From Blastomussa wellsi (taxonomy: Eukaryota; Cnidaria; Anthozoa; Scleractinia; Plerogyridae), in contig OX393569.1 of assembly GCA_947652115.1 (NCBI GenBank), positions 3,946,791 through 4,010,790 on the forward strand: DNA of 64,000 nt, in the 5' to 3' direction. Shown here one piece after another: positions 12,601-23,948 of the stretch (position 1 is the first letter of the stretch; each line of letters opens with the position of its first letter). Below the pieces are notes generated by a model that was given only the letters and a program-made list of their open reading frames with translations, had not been told where the DNA came from and made no database searches. Made by a program: the position numbers and the translations under genes.

Positions 12601-15600
12601 ATCGCTGCTGGATACTTTTCTAATCCAAGTTTTCAAGTTTATCATACATTGGCATTGCGGTCAAGGGTTTCGTGCCGGGTCGACGCGCAGAGAAAAATCA
12701 TGTTAAGAGTATTTCGCTCTGAAATGTAAATCATTCTCCAAACCGCAAATTTTCAGTATCGCAAAACGCCGCTAGATACGGGTTTGTTTGCTTGAGTTGT
12801 TTTTTGTCCATCAGATTGCAATCTGTCTAAACTGTCCAATATATCTATATTTTATTTACCGTTTCGTTTTTTTTTTTGTTCACCAGCCCTGCCAGAAGAT
12901 TTAGAGTTGGAAGTATGGAAACAACAGCGAATAACAAGTACAATCCCAAGTAAGAGGTTATTTTTCTTCTAAATATTAAACGTCAGTAAACTGTACATTC
13001 ACTCCGTCCGTGCATCAACGTCCGGTGCCTCGCCGATCTAAGGCGTTGTTGAAGTCCCGGGCTAGAACCAAAAATTATCAGAATGCGTCGGGAAAACCTT
13101 ACGTTTTTACTTGGGAATACGGATTAGTGGGCGACAGAATTTCCCTGATTAAGTAAGTGGAAAGAACTGGCCTGGTCGTGAAACGGATCGGTTTATAGTT
13201 AAGTTATTTCCTCCATCGCTGAGATATCATGAGATATTCGGTCTACCAATTTAATTATGCTTTTTATTGTTGCTTTTTGACGCTAAGCGAAAGTGGCTCG
13301 GTGAAAGAAACTGTTGAAAGCTTTTGAAGATGCTCTGTACTCGTGACGCATATTAAATTGCCAGTTTTAAAATGCAAATAGCAATCATACCGGCCTGACC
13401 GAGTCGATCATTAGAGAATGGGAAGTGTGCCGGAAACTCTGGAATATTTTGGTTTTAGAGATGAATTAATCGGAAGGGCTGTCACTCGAAACTTGAGTCG
13501 AACCGGTATTGTGTCATGTAACCTTAGCTCTCATACGGGCCATTTGCGTGCAGTTCGTGTAGTTTTGTTGCGTTCATTTTAAAATTTTAACATATCTAGT
13601 GAAGCAAATTGGCGAAAATCGCCTGGATTTTTTTAGGCATTCGGAGTTTTGAAATCTGATGCTTCGTCACTCGCTAATCAAGTCAGCCATCTCGATGCAG
13701 TTGAACTGTATTTGTCTGTATGGTAATGGAAGGTTCGACAATGGGTACGTTAATCCATTTTTTCTTTGCAATTTCTATACACTACAGTTGATGAGAATAA
13801 AGACTCGTCAACTAGACGGCATTGTCTCGATGTACGACCAAATCTTAAAAAAAATATATTAAAGGGAGTATTGGAAAGAGCAATTATATTGTGCAGTATG
13901 GCTATTCGAACGGAGTTTAGAATTTTAGTTTAATTTTTATTTCACTGGTTCAGATTTTTGCCAATTCAAATTGTTATATATCTTTAACATAAACGATTCT
14001 AATGTCAAATGAGCGCTGTTGATTTGATTTAGACTGATTTACTTAGTTTCTGCGTGCACGGAACGACTCTTTTCTTTACTAAGCTGATCTCACGGAAACG
14101 TCGCACGACCTCTTGTTCAATGACGGACTTTTAACTAAACGGAGTGAATATTTTTTAAAGGGATTTCTTACAACTTTTAAACAATTATTCCGAATCAAAT
14201 TAACAGCACTTAGTAGAATCGCTTGTCTGCGAAAGGGTGCCATAGAAATAGTCACTACATGTGTATATTTTTAACCTTAAAATGGTTTGCCTGTATACCA
14301 GTGTAGATTTCTCACCAGCCGGTCATTTGCGAGTTTTATTACACCCACTTGGGTTTCATTGTAAACGGGTATAAATAGAGGTCGTAGTTGACCAGCCAGC
14401 TCTGTGTAGGTTTATTGCTTAGTTCGTGGTTGATCTTCTTTTCTCGTTATCGATGTAATGGCTTCGACTTGCATTACAGCCCGATTGTTTAAGGCTTCTT
14501 TTCACTGATTACATTTTCCAGATGCTGCATTGCTGAAAGATGCATTCGGTTTTAATTTTATCAGCCTTCCGTTAACACAAGGGATTCAATCTATGTATAC
14601 ATTACCAGTTCCCATGCAGCCCCCGCCTTTATGTAATAGGGCATTGCCTCTATTTCAAGGCGAGTCTAAGTGCAAAGTCTTTGTAAAGAAAATGCGTTTT
14701 CATTCATATGGAAAGCAAAACTAATTACCATCACAAAACTTTCGCACTTAGACTCGCTTTGAAATAGAGGCTCAAGGGAACTCGGAAATGGCCTATTACA
14801 TTTACTACTGAGTATTCAGAGAGTAGTTGAGCACATTTGACAATTATAAATTTTGTACATTGATGCTGTTACGCAATACAACACAACACCGAACAGCTCT
14901 ACAGTACAACCAAGAGAAAATATAACGCAGTACAAAAGAAACAGCAAGGTACGGTTACGGTACAGCACGGTGATACAGAGCGAGTTGCAGTGTAAAACCA
15001 AAGACAAAGTAATTTGGCCAATCACACACTCTTAAATAAGGCGTGTTACTGCAACACACCTTTTTTTGTTCTCAAAATAACACACACCTTTGCAAAGGAC
15101 GGAGAAAATCTGGTGAACCAATCAAAACTCGAAGTAATCACACGTAGCCAACACAAAGCTCGGGAAAACGTCCCTCGCGCGAGTCACGATTGGTGGTATT
15201 TGTTTTACTTCTGATTGGTTGAAAAAGTGGCGCGAGACTTTTAAACCAATCACTGAGCATGGTAATGAAAAACCATAGCCGCTTTAACTGTGCTATTGTT
15301 GTTGTTCTTGTTTAAGACCAAGCAGAGAAGAAGTCCAAGAATGGGGAGTAAGCTTTGAAAAGCTACTCACGAGCAAAAGTAAGTGTGATATTGTGAATTA
15401 TATGATCAACAAAGAATCAACTTTAAAATTCTCCTTAAAATATCAATACATTACCAAGCACACAGGAGACGAGAATAACGAAAATCATCAGTAGACAATA
15501 TTCGTATTCCCCGACAGCCCTGGGGCGAGAGCCTTCTAAACATGAATGTGAGGCAAATGCAGGGAACTTCGCTCGAAAATACAAAAAAACATGAGGAAAA

Positions 15601-18420
15601 TTACAGCTCGGGTGCAGGAAAGCCAAAACAGCATTGAAATGTGCAGGGCTCTGGGGCTTGTAAATGATGGGAACTCTGCGATGTTGTGGTGCAATGTTCC
15701 AATATTGATTGACAGTTTGCTCAAGGCGACTTGTAACTGTCGATTCAAATTTGTTTCGCAACATCGCAGAGTTCACATCAAAAGAACATCCGAGTTGACT
15801 GAACACTGAGAGGAATATATAACAGCCGGTAACTTCTCAGTATGATTTACAGGCCTTCAATTTATCTGTATGAAACGTCAAGTATGTGAATATTCGTCCG
15901 TCTTGTTCGTAACTGTCTTACAAGACGTCGATTTCGATAAACGGAAACGATAGAAAACATTCGTATGACAACAGAACTGGGATAGGCCTTATGCATGACA
16001 ACGTCACATGCAATCTCGTTCCCAGGATCTCTCATCTTCCAAAAGTATTTTCAAAATTCACCACCAAGCCTCGTTTTCGCAAATCATTCTCAACCCCCAG
16101 CCCCCTTTCTGGCAGTTTTTCGGTGGGCATTGGTTCCATATTTGCTGCTTTGGGAATTTGTTCATGATAAAATTTGCAAGTTTTAGCTTAGAAAACTAGT
16201 GTTGTTGGTGAAACTAGCCGTTAGGCCCGTTCTTACGTAAACATGTTTACGATTGTTTTGTTCACCGATATGGCCGCCTCCTACGCATACTATATTTTAA
16301 CTCGTTGATATATTAGACGAGTCCAAAAGGCGCCTGCACGTTAAAGGTCATACTATTATGGCTACCTTACAAACGGCATTGTTATGATAAAATATTAACC
16401 AGTGAACGGGCAATAATGCATACGTGGACGGTCATTTTGTCCGAAATAGTCACGGCGTCTAGTCCCTTCAGCAAGTCGTGGGGACCAGCATTTGGTCCCT
16501 GGGACTTGTCCCCGCGATTTGTTGCAGGAACTAGTCCACTCGTGTGTGCCGAGCCTTAAGGAAAATTTTTTGTGGCATCAAGTTGTATTCGAAGATTACT
16601 ACCGCCGGATATCTATAATCTCCTAGAAGAAGGGAGGGCATACCCTGGACCAAGAGAAAATGAGAGGACAGAGAGGGAAACTGAGGGTACTTATGTATAG
16701 CCCCCCTTGACGTCCCTTCCAATGACGTCCGCAAAATACCATTTTGTTTGGAAGTCTTCTTCGTGGACAAAACTTAACTCCACTCGGTCTTACATAACAA
16801 GCGAAACTGTTTTCGCAAAATACCAGATCCAACTGATTGGCCTTCATGCGACGTCAAGTGGCCTGGATTAGACTCCCGTTCCAAAAGCCGGTCTAAAGAT
16901 AACTTTAGTGGAATTGACATCTCCCAAAGCCTGAACTGGGAGTGTCCCATTCTGTCCCCTTATTTTTTCTTACTCTGGAGTTTGCGTGACCTACATGACA
17001 CTGTACCGCTTTCCGTCATTGTACCACTCACGGAAAGATCACGCGAGCCTCGTAAAAAAGGGAGACTGTAACAACTTAATTGATTGACCCTTTAGTTGTG
17101 GGCTAAGTCTGAAAATCGGGTTATCAGATATTAAAGGAAAAAATTGACGTAACACACTACTGGACAAGTAAGTTCTGTTTTTCTTTTAGTTGGTGTGAAA
17201 ATTTTCCACGATTTTCTCAAATCCCAATACTCAGAAGAAAACCTGTTATTTTGGCTGGCGGTGGAGAAACTGAAGAAAGAGACAGGCCAGGCGGCTGTGA
17301 AGGAACTCGCGCAGTCGATTTACCGTGATTACCTGTCATCGGAGTCGCCTAAAGAGGTGAGGAATGAATGCTTTCATTGAAGGATACTCCGTGTACGATC
17401 ACTTGGAAATTCCCCCCGCCTCGCCCAGCACGAACAGAGTGACATATCGGATTTGCGGCAGCCAAAACAGCCTACGTTTACTTAATTCCCAGATTTATGT
17501 AAGCCTTTAATACGCTTAATTTCTTTTCGGTGACTCAAGGTTCTTTAGTTACTGTCGAAGAGCTTAGTAATTTTGACCTTAAACTGATTGTGAATTAAAC
17601 GTGAAGTGCCTGCTTGAAGCTTGTTTCCGTTTGAAAGGATTTTTGTAAATCCAGTTTTCCACAGGTAACTTACCTGTTATAAAAAAAAAAACAAGGCTGA
17701 TGTTTCTTTCGCTGTTTTGCCTTTCTTCGCCGTCGAGAAAAAGTCCTGTTACTGAAATTTGACTTGTGAAAACGACCAAAACGTTCAACGACTAAAAACA
17801 CGGAGGTGAGATTCTCAAGTGTTTTAGCGAATCAGATTATGAACGACACAAACTACCCCTATACAATTTTTGTACAATATCCCGCGGCATCCCAAGGTGT
17901 TTTTCAAAAAACTCGAACGGTGGTTTGCACTTGGCTCACGTGATACGTTTGTCTATATCATGTGATCACTTGGCACAAAGCACATCACGTCAGCCGCTTG
18001 GTAGTGACCATCCTCGGAGACCCAGGGGCGGTTAGTGGCGGCGACACTAAGTAAACCGAGCAGCGAAATCGGTGCGAACGAAAGTTTACAACCATTCGTG
18101 AGAAAAACCCTGGGATGCGTCTCTCAACCGACCAGTTCCATGACCCATTCGAATGTTTGCCTCTGATTGGTCACAGTCAGAGTTATCAGGCTGCTTTGCC
18201 GACGATGCCTATCCCCCACTCACGGAATTTTTAATTTCACCTTTTGTAGGTTAGCATAGACCACAAAACTCGCCAGCTGATCGAAGACGTCTTGGAAGAG
18301 CCTGATCAAAGCGTGTACGACAACGCGCAACGTCACGTGTATTACGTCATGTACCAGGACTGTTACCCAAGATTCATAGTGTCCAACGTATTCAAAGCTC
18401 TACTCGTGGCTAATGATTGA
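9533..18420 (+). CDS. RGS-RZ subfamily regulator of G-protein signalling (RGS17/19/20-like), six coding exons, 5' end missing
   Basis: GTPase-activating protein for Gi/Gz-type alpha subunits, held at membranes by a palmitoylated cysteine string (family knowledge). Six exons (9533-9613, 9995-10158, 12887-12949, 15317-15378, 17190-17356, 18250-18420) join in one frame with phases 0, 2, 2, 1, 0 and give 235 residues up to TGA at 18418-18420. The cysteine string CCLCWCFCCSC is at about residues 68-78 and closely matches vertebrate RGS17/19/20. The RGS domain runs from about residue 112 to 230, with YSEENLLFW, SPKEVSID and DCYPRFI. Serine in KEVSID, where R4-type RGS proteins have Asn, is an RZ hallmark. 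No Met lies before the string in the first two exons, so an upstream coding exon ending in phase 0 is missing from this model. No close AATAAA is seen after the stop (ATATAAA near 18684; AATAAA near 19795). The subfamily call is strong; orthology to a single vertebrate gene is not claimed. Confidence 0.9.
9995..10158 (+). CDS. RGS-RZ gene, exon B carrying the cysteine string
   Basis: The acceptor TTTTCTTTAG precedes 9995 and the donor GTAAAT follows 10158. The exon is 164 nt and ends in phase 2. It codes for an acidic/polar stretch, then the cysteine string HYCCLCWCFCCSCDWY, the palmitoylation and membrane-targeting motif of RZ-type RGS proteins. The match to CCFCWCCCCSC in RGS17/20 and CCLCWCCCCSC in RGS19 identifies the subfamily. 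An alternative acceptor AG two bases downstream would shift the frame relative to exon A. Confidence 0.9.
10496..10830. repeat. CCTCGTTCCCAGGG / CAGGGTAT repeat cluster in RGS intron
   Basis: ACCAACCTCGTTCCCAGGGC at 10497 belongs to a dispersed family also seen at 16015, 20755 and 22926. Further on, CTGAACAGGGTATATAATTT at 10746 and CCTAAACAGGGTATGTGTTT at 10814 recur at 55892 and 55975. These are repeat insertions in the intron between exons B and C. Confidence 0.6.
11560..12880. other. RGS intron, nothing recognised
   Basis: A+T-rich intron sequence with no internal exon or RNA recognised. GCTAACATGGCCGCCGTGAC near 11581 is a YY1-like/CRE-like cluster (TGACGTCACGTG), a possible regulatory site or internal promoter. 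Minus-strand frames here show no homology. Confidence 0.3.
12887..12949 (+). CDS. RGS-RZ gene, exon C (linker)
   Basis: A long T tract and TTGTTCACCAG precede the exon and GTAAGA follows it. It starts with one base completing a split Cys codon and ends in phase 2. The linker peptide PARRFRVGSMETTANNKYNP is open only in the frame set by exons B and D. One other frame is also open but breaks the join to exon D. Confidence 0.75.
14625..14805. repeat. MITE with long imperfect inverted repeats
   Basis: GCCTCTATTTCAAGGCGAGT at 14646 faces its reverse complement, ACTCGCTTTGAAATAGAGGC at 14753, and GTAATAGGGCATTG faces AATGGCCTATTAC at the ends. The centre has AATGCGTTTTCATTCATATG. It lies in the RGS intron between exons C and D. 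Confidence 0.75.
15005..15300. promoter_or_regulatory. CCAAT-rich block upstream of RGS exon D, possible internal promoter
   Basis: Within 260 bp there are at least five CCAAT/ATTGG motifs (TTGGCCAATCACAC at 15015, AACCAATCAAAACTCG near 15117, CGATTGGTGG, CTGATTGGTTG, AACCAATCACTG), plus TGGCGCGAGA. Exon D begins at 15317. A short RGS isoform lacking the cysteine string could start here; this is inference from motif density. Confidence 0.3.
15317..15378 (+). CDS. RGS-RZ gene, exon D (start of RGS domain)
   Basis: Acceptor TTCTTGTTTAAG, donor GTAAGT. It codes for PSREEVQEWGVSFEKLLTSK, matching the first helix of RZ-type RGS domains (vertebrate pattern EEV..W.Q.FDK.M). It starts with one base finishing a Lys codon and ends in phase 1, which exon E completes as Ile. 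The 300 bp upstream hold several CCAAT/ATTGG motifs. Confidence 0.88.
15671..15774. repeat. 16-bp perfect inverted repeat with 72-bp loop
   Basis: GAACTCTGCGATGTTG at 15671-15686 faces CAACATCGCAGAGTTC at 15759-15774 exactly, in the RGS intron between exons D and E. It may be a MITE core or a folded RNA; nothing more can be said. Confidence 0.6.
16430..16560. repeat. inverted-repeat fragment of a GTCCC/GGGAC family
   Basis: It contains TAGTCCCTTCAGCAAGTCGT, GGGACCAGCATTTGGTCCCT and GGGACTTGTCCCCGCGATTT. Related words (CTGCGACATGTCCCCTAGTG) occur at 19397 and near 9003. It is probably a DNA-transposon remnant. Confidence 0.4.
17190..17356 (+). CDS. RGS-RZ gene, exon E (central RGS domain)
   Basis: Acceptor TTTTTCTTTTAG, donor GTGAGG. 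It codes for the conserved core including KIFHDFLKSQYSEENLLFWL and ends SSESPKE in phase 0. SEEN provides the Glu and Asn that contact the G-alpha switch regions in RGS domains of known structure. This exon alone identifies an RGS domain. Confidence 0.96.
18250..18420 (+). CDS. RGS-RZ gene, terminal coding exon F
   Basis: Acceptor CACCTTTTGTAG. The exon opens VSIDHKTRQLIEDVLEEP in phase 0 and holds the last RGS helices (YDNAQRHVYYVMYQD, CYPRFIVSNVFKALL). It ends in TGA shortly after the domain, as is usual for the short RZ proteins. Asp in YQDCYPRF and Arg in PRF match G-alpha contact positions of the family. Confidence 0.95.
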   Translation, partial: VSIDHKTRQLIEDVLEEPDQSVYDNAQRHVYYVMYQDCYPRFIVSNVFKALLVAND

Positions 18421-19202
18421 TCACGTGGCAATATCCAACTGTATATTTTCTCAAGACGAGAATCTTCCGTCGATGGAGCGAGACTTAGGGCGCTGGCCCG
18501 CATTAGACAGAACTGGCCGGCTAGACTGATCAAGATTAGTCAATTTCTAAATTGTATTCACCCTTCTTGTGAATTTTGTAAAATTTAGGGAAAACTCTCG
18601 AATGAAAGACGTATTCATTTTTCAAATATATCGGTCTGGCCGGCCAGCCCTGACTAAAGGTAAGCGCCCTTAGTTTAATATAAAGCCATGGACCCGTTCG
18701 TGAACGTTTTACGTACGGTTTTGTGCTGCGTTGGTGTGAATTTTCGATGCATTTTACCGGCGCATCCAGTTTATGCTCCACGGTTGGGTCCTTTTAACGA
18801 ACCTGCTTGGCGACAGGTCAATCAAAGCAATCTGTTAGCACAAGAGGGCCGTCAAAGAAACGGGTCAAAATTAGCCAACGGTGAAATATTTAGTATTAGT
18901 TTTCTTATCTTTACAATGGAATCCCAAAAGGGGAACGAAAATTGATTCCGAATCGGCGAAAAATCAGGTAGTTCGATTAACGAAAGGAGAGCGACTTTTC
19001 ATTCAATTTATCCAGAAGTTCGAAAATTGATATTCCAATGTATCCTTGAGAACATGATTGGAATTTTGCAATTCCTACGTTACATACTTACATTAATACA
19101 TTCATGACATGAAATAATTATCTCCAAATGAAGTTAAACCATACATCGCGAAACGCGATGTATCGCTATACATCGAAGAGACGCGAAGAAGCGACCGAAT
19201 CA

Positions 19203-19352
19203 TGATATATATCAAACACAAGAGACAGTGTTTCGTCACATTTGCAAACACCGAGAAGAGAGTTGAAAATACAAGCAGCGGAGTATTTTTAACGAACTTC
19301 GAGGTGTTTGGAAACGTGATGAAACACTGTCTCCAGTGTTTGATATATCTTC
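19203..19352. repeat. MITE with about 45-bp inverted repeats
   Basis: The left arm has TATCAAACACAAGAGACAGT and GTTTCGTCACATTTGCAAAC; the right arm has the complementary order GTGTTTGGAAACGTGATGAA, then ACACTGTCTC and AGTGTTTGATATATC. Just outside, CATCGCGAAACGCGATGTAT at 19144 is another palindrome. It lies downstream of the RGS gene. Confidence 0.7.
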
Positions 19353-20244
19353 TCAATCCAAACTAAACCTACGGAGACAGGATTACAATTTTGTCCCTGC
19401 GACATGTCCCCTAGTGTGTAGGCACCTTAGTTACGTGGACCTTGCATGGAGCATTGTCCTCATATTGAAGATGTCCCTTTCCAAGAGGTTTCAAAGCTGT
19501 CTTTGCATGTGGCTTGGACCACTTATTTAATATCGTCTTTTTGCTCAAGTGTGCAGGACAGGGACCACTTATGAGTACCTCTTGTGGAGTTATCGACCTG
19601 TGGAGCTTACACTGTAGTACAGTTGTGTGCCTTGAATCACAACTTAGTGGTAGGAGTCATTCGCCCGGTGGGTACATTTCCTGTGGAACGCCGGCATTGC
19701 AATTTCAACAAGTTTGTGTAAATCAATGAGAGTACCGCATTTCCTCGGTTAAAAGCCGGCGCCCAGTAACGGCTGTCTACAGGGTCAAGTATTAAATAAA
19801 AGACCCGGTTATTAATCGAGAAAATACGATATCAGCATGTTAGAGATTTCATTGGACACCTAAAGCAATTGTGCAGTAAGTACAATAAGTAGTTAATATA
19901 TGAATCAATTTAAATTACAAAGGGATAATTGATTTTTATGCCTCTGAAAGAAAGAAAATACTGACAAGATTTTTTTTAAAAAGACTTTATTATAGTTGAA
20001 AATGCTTAAAACACAACCGTTGTCGTCATATCGTTAAATGTCGTGAAATGAAACGCTAGTTCATAAACGTAAAATATGTAAATGAAAATAGAAAAGTGGT
20101 TTTAATCCTTAACTGAATATATTAGAAAAATGTTGAAAAGTTTGAATTTATAATGAAGGACTTTGCAGTGATTGAATGCCTTGAAATCTTTGAAGTCTTT
20201 TAGGACCATTTGAAACATACTCTGAACATTACAGCTCTCGTAAG

Positions 20245-20400
20245 CTTAGAATTCTGCTGGTCCTCTAAGTGTTATTGTTTTGGGTTCTAGGAATATTGTT
20301 CCTGTTGTTTGTTCTATTGTTCTACTGGTCGTCTAGTGTAGCAGTTGCTATTGTTTTCGGATCTAGGAGCATTGTCCCTGTTATTTGTTCTAAAGTTCAC
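20245..20400. repeat. tandem duplication, about 88-bp unit
   Basis: ATTGTTTTGGGTTCTAGGAA with ATTGTTCCTGTTGTTTGTTC is followed by ATTGTTTTCGGATCTAGGAG with ATTGTCCCTGTTATTTGTTC. There are two diverged copies. Confidence 0.55.
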
Positions 20401-20869
20401 TCGAAGGGTAACAAACCTTTCATGTAAGACTTTGCGAGAGCTGCAACCCGACAAAAAATTTCCTTTCTAATCCTGTCAGCACAAGTTGGAAATCGTCTTT
20501 TTTCTTACAGACTGCATGAAAGGAAGATTTGGTTGTACATCAAGACAATATGCTCTAGTTGATGAGTTGACATATTCTTCTTACTGTCCACTGCACAATG
20601 GCTTCATATTGTTAGGAGAATTTAGATTCTATCAAACAAGAATCGGTCAAATTGAGAAAACTACCGGAATTAACAGCTAGTTTCCAAGAATTGTACCCTT
20701 TCAACTGTGTTACTGTTCACTTATATGAACATGCCAGGGTATTCTCCGCCGAGCTGAAAGCCGAGTATACCCTGGGAACGAGGTTTAACCAGTTTACATG
20801 GAATATGTAAAATGCATACAACAGATTGTAAATAAATATGACGAAGAATATTTTAAATATGTTGATGTT

Positions 20870-21605
20870 CTGTGCTTTGTGTGCAAGTGTAGAATTTAGA
20901 CGTCAACCGAACTGGAATGTGAAATGAAAATTGGGGCAGTTTGGAACTCATGAACAAATTTACATTGTTTGAATATTCAATCTCCGTGAAAAAAGGGGGT
21001 GTCCCGGTCGTTTTTACGTGAATTCGAATGAGAACCTTTTGTTAACTATTGTGTCACAAGTCTTTTATATCGAGAGAAAGTCCTCTCTGAATATTCAAAC
21101 AATAGAAATCCGTTAATGAGCAAAATTGTCGACCTTGAAAATGACTTTCCATTGTTTCAATATTCACGAGATAATATCTCCGTGAAAATGGGGATTTTCA
21201 GTCGTTATCACGTGCACCCAAAAGAGGAAATATTGTTCTCCATTCTGTACAAGTGTCAAACTCAGAAGTCTTTTCGATCGAAAAGAACATCCTCACTGAA
21301 TATTCAAACAATAGAAATTCGTTAATGAGCAAAATGGTCGACCTTGAAAATGGCTGTCTTGTCAGTTTTAAACTCATTAACAAATCTCCATTTTAATATT
21401 CACTCATTATAATCTCCGTCAAAAGGGGGATTTGCCAGTCGTTTGTGCGTGCATTCCAAAGAGAACTTTTTTTCTCTATTGTGTGCAAGTGTCAAACTCA
21501 CAAGTCTTTAAGATTAAGAGAAAATCCTCTCTGAATATTCAAACAATGGAATTCCGTTAATGAGCAAAATGTTCGACGTTTAAAATGGCTGATTTGGGCG
21601 AATCA
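20870..21605. repeat. tandem array, about 210-235-bp unit, three to four copies
   Basis: CTGAATATTCAAACAATAGA is found at 21087, 21296 and (with one change) 21531; each is followed by CGTTAATGAGCAAAAT.GTCGA and preceded by a CTCCGTGAAAA..GGGG-type segment. The spacings of 209 and 235 bp show indels. No coding potential is seen. Confidence 0.75.
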
Positions 21606-22373
21606 AGGATTTTTCTTAGTCGGGGTGCACCACTAAGAATTGACGTAACTTATGGGTGACGTAAGCATAATTCTAGCTGTATCAGAAAGCCGCAGGTCAT
21701 CTCAGGAGGGGGTGCTCACCCCCTCCTCTCCCCCCCCCCCCTTCATCCGCCTCTGTGAATAGTCATGGTTTAACATCGCGGTAAAGAGGGGAATTTCCCG
21801 GCCGTATTTAAGTGCAATTGATTAAAGGGTTCTAATTGTTAAATGTGACGCCACCAGAAAATGTTCATTCCGGAATGAGTAATAATGTTTAACAATAATG
21901 TTTTAAATTTTTTTTTTGCTATTTCTGTCGTTTTTCGACCTCAAAAGACCCGTTTTTAGCGTGATTTTACGCCATTGGCATTGCGATCAGAATGGGTGGG
22001 TCAGTGGTCTTTTATGACATATGATATGGGGAAGATATTTGAAATTGCTCCAAATAAATAAAACTAATCAATCCTGCTTACAGCTCACATGATGTGATTA
22101 TCGATCTTTCCCTTTGCTCTACCATGGTGTACTGTTGTGTTGTTAGATGCTCGAATTCCCCATATCATACGTCACAGCATGCCACTCACATACATTTTGA
22201 GGCCGCAATGCAAAGGCCCAAAAAGCAGGAAAACCTCATCTTCAAACCTAATTTTCTCGCCAAAATGAAGAAACGGAAATAAATTACTACCCAAACTAAA
22301 CTTTACCTATTCTTTCTAAATAATGTGTTTCATAAATAATGATTTTTGTCTTCAGTTCCCCTTTAAAACTTTT

Positions 22374-22620
22374 AAGTGCACCTAACCCCCAAAAATATGT
22401 TGTAAACATGCATGCATATCATTTTGTGACGTCTACCGAGGAATAGACCCACGCCCCTTCTGACTCGGTCGTGCAACAAATGATGCTCAGCTCTTCTTTA
22501 CTTTTGAGTGCCATAAAAAGTCAGCATTTGGTAAAATGGAGAAAGGAAAGATGTAATGCATTTCGAACTGGTGCAAAGGTTCATTTTAGCGAAAAATAAT
22601 TTTTAGGGTTAGGTGCACTT
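22374..22620. repeat. MITE with AAGTGCACCTAACCC terminal repeats
   Basis: AAGTGCACCTAACCC at the left faces GGGTTAGGTGCACTT at the right. The inner segment GAATAGACCCACGCCCCTTC with TGACTCGGTCGTG.AACAAAT is shared with 49216-49260, so both copies belong to one family. Confidence 0.75.
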
Positions 22621-22925
22621 TAAAATAGCCTCACATATCGAGTCATTTTCTCAAAAAATATTATTACTTTTGAAAGTAGAGATACTTAAGATGAGGTGGT
22701 CAAGAATTTGGCAGCAGCTTACATACAGCTGCTTCGATTAAGATTGATGGAATAAAACATAAAAGAGCATGCGGCAACCCCAAAAGGTATTGTAGGTAAC
22801 GATTCCTTGACTTAAGCATTTCAGGGAAATCCGAGTAAATTACACGCCGCACCATGGATGTATACTTGCAAGTGTTAACAAAAGCAGGTTCGACAGCTAC
22901 AGTGTCTGGAACCTTGTTACCCAGC

Positions 22926-22992
22926 AACCTTGTTCCCAGGGTGCTCCTCTCCTTGCCTGGACGGGAAGGAGAAAACCCTGGGAATGAGGTTG
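22926..22992. repeat. short hairpin element CTTGTTCCCAGGG...CCCTGGGAATGAGG
   Basis: AACCTTGTTCCCAGGGTGCT faces AAAACCCTGGGAATGAGGTT. It belongs to the dispersed family noted at 10496, 16015 and 20755. Confidence 0.65.
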
Positions 22993-23509
22993 ATTACCCA
23001 GATTATCTTTTGGGATTGTCATGTGCGACAACCTTTCTCTGGCAAAACAGTAGTATGTGATAAAGAATGGAGTTAAACCTGGATAGGTAGGTGGCAAAAC
23101 GTTTAAGCGACTATTTCATAAGTTATATTTAGTAAACCTTTGTGTAAAAAAAGACTTCCATCCAGTCTAAAATTCTTAAAAGTAGAATGGTACAATTATT
23201 GATCATGACTGAATTTATTTTTGACTAATTTTATATTAATTTTTATGATTTGCAGCAGAGAGGGAGACAATTCTGGTTATCTGTTAACCGCCAAATTGCA
23301 AAATAAAGGCTCTCCACTTGTATCAAAAGTGTAAACTCAGTGTAACTTTTACTTTGACAGGCTCTGAGCTGATTTTGTCTCTCTGCAGAAGAACAATATC
23401 ATGTCACATGATCAATCTAAACCAATGAGAAATAGACAAAATTTGATAAATTTCAATCTATTTTGTTTGTTTCTGTTTTTTAAGGTTTGTTGGCTGTCTC
23501 CATAGTTGA

Positions 23510-23948
23510 TTTTACAACATTTATTCTTTATTTTGTATCATTAAATAAAATACTTGATGACCCAAACAACATTTGAAAGCTAACCCCAAGGCCTAAATCA
23601 CTATTTTAAACCATTTCTACACGCGTATTTAATTTTAAAACATCGTGAAATCGCCCAAAAATTTAACATTTCCTTTTGATTTTCCGTATTTTAGAAGCTA
23701 AATTTTAAAAATTTTCTAAGTCTAAATTTATTTAACCTATTTTTCACGCGATTCCAGACAAATTTCGTTAAATTTTTCTAAGTTTAAAACTATTTTGGAC
23801 TTAGAAAAAAAATGAAAAGTTAGTCGAACAAAGAAATGACTCAAACAAAGAGCGTAAGCCCCAAAGGGTCTCTATTGTTCCGGCTATTGTTTTCAATAAA
23901 CAAAGAACTGCATGCATAATAAATGTATGGGGCTGTGCGGAAATCTTG
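23510..23948 (+). repeat. Merlin-associated terminal segment, direct copy
   Basis: It begins TTTATTCTTTATTTTGTATC and ends GGGGCTGTGCGGAAATCTTG near 23931. The same 0.4-kb segment is found in direct orientation at 24458-24862 and inverted at 24932-25370. The end motif also occurs alone at 26702. Confidence 0.75.
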
